From NCBI GenBank assembly GCA_032100225.1, contig DAMDJY010000187.1, positions 1 through 5,752 on the forward strand: DNA of 5,752 bases, written 5' to 3'. The notes below the pieces were generated by a model. That model searched no databases and had not been told where the DNA came from. It was given only the letters and a program-made list of their open reading frames with translations. Each line of letters opens with the position of its first letter. The first letter of the stretch is position 1. A program made the position numbers and the translations under genes. Source of the DNA: Mobilicoccus sp032100225. Its GTDB lineage: Bacteria > Actinomycetota > Actinomycetes > Actinomycetales > Dermatophilaceae. Shown piece by piece: positions 5,717 to 5,752 of this stretch.

Positions 5717-5752
5717 ATGACCTCGATCGCGCTCGTGGTGGGCCCGACCGCG
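5717..5752 (+). CDS. Start of a further gene, truncated by the window edge (N-terminus compatible with a P-loop protein such as MiaA)
   Basis: Twelve codons are visible, MTSIALVVGPTA, opening 47 bases after the lyase stop. A short hydrophobic strand followed by GPTA resembles the start of the tRNA dimethylallyltransferase MiaA (GPTA-x-GK-S/T), but the GK-S/T part falls outside, so the identity is a hint only. Support for a real gene is the well-placed -10 box and the good-looking N-terminal beta strand. Confidence 0.4.
   Translation, partial: MTSIALVVGPTA

Overview
The window is high-GC, densely coding DNA with strong G/C third-position bias. It looks like an actinobacterium. Supporting signs are the SelO variant with a GPC...FSSID activation segment, a probable cyclic di-AMP riboswitch in front of a secreted NlpC/P60 hydrolase (a pairing typical of Actinobacteria), a TANNNT-type -10 box and a probable leaderless gene start. 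A member of the Micrococcales is a guess only. I see no insertion sequence, prophage, CRISPR array, tRNA or rRNA; this reads as ordinary chromosome.

Layout. (1) 2-1129, plus strand: the C-terminal three quarters of a SelO-type protein AMPylase, cut by the left edge. (2) 1278-2813, plus: an alanine/glycine:cation symporter (AGCS family), preceded by a 148-nt gap with a perfect 14-bp palindrome. (3) 2860-3441, minus: a small secreted NlpC/P60 cell-wall peptidase, convergent with the symporter gene. (4) 3442-3867: a 426-nt non-coding stretch. Read on the minus strand it holds a strong hairpin (probable end of the upstream lrp-type transcript), a GC hairpin, and the conserved core of a ydaO/yuaA-type c-di-AMP riboswitch that runs almost into the peptidase start codon. 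(5) 3868-4371, minus: an Lrp/AsnC regulator. (6) 4491-5669, plus: a PLP-dependent Cys/Met-metabolism lyase, divergent from the regulator across a 119-nt control region with overlapping promoters. (7) 5717 to the right edge, plus: the first 12 codons of a further gene, apparently leaderless.

How the genes relate. The lrp-type gene and the lyase gene form a regulator/enzyme pair arranged like mdeR-mdeA of pseudomonads, which suggests amino-acid-responsive control of a sulfur amino acid lyase. The peptidase is probably controlled separately, by c-di-AMP through its leader RNA. SelO and the symporter are same-strand neighbours separated by 148 nt, with no evident functional link.

I do not see a wholly new system. 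The most rewarding parts are the riboswitch leader with its unusually short distance to the start codon, and the divergent regulator/lyase pair.
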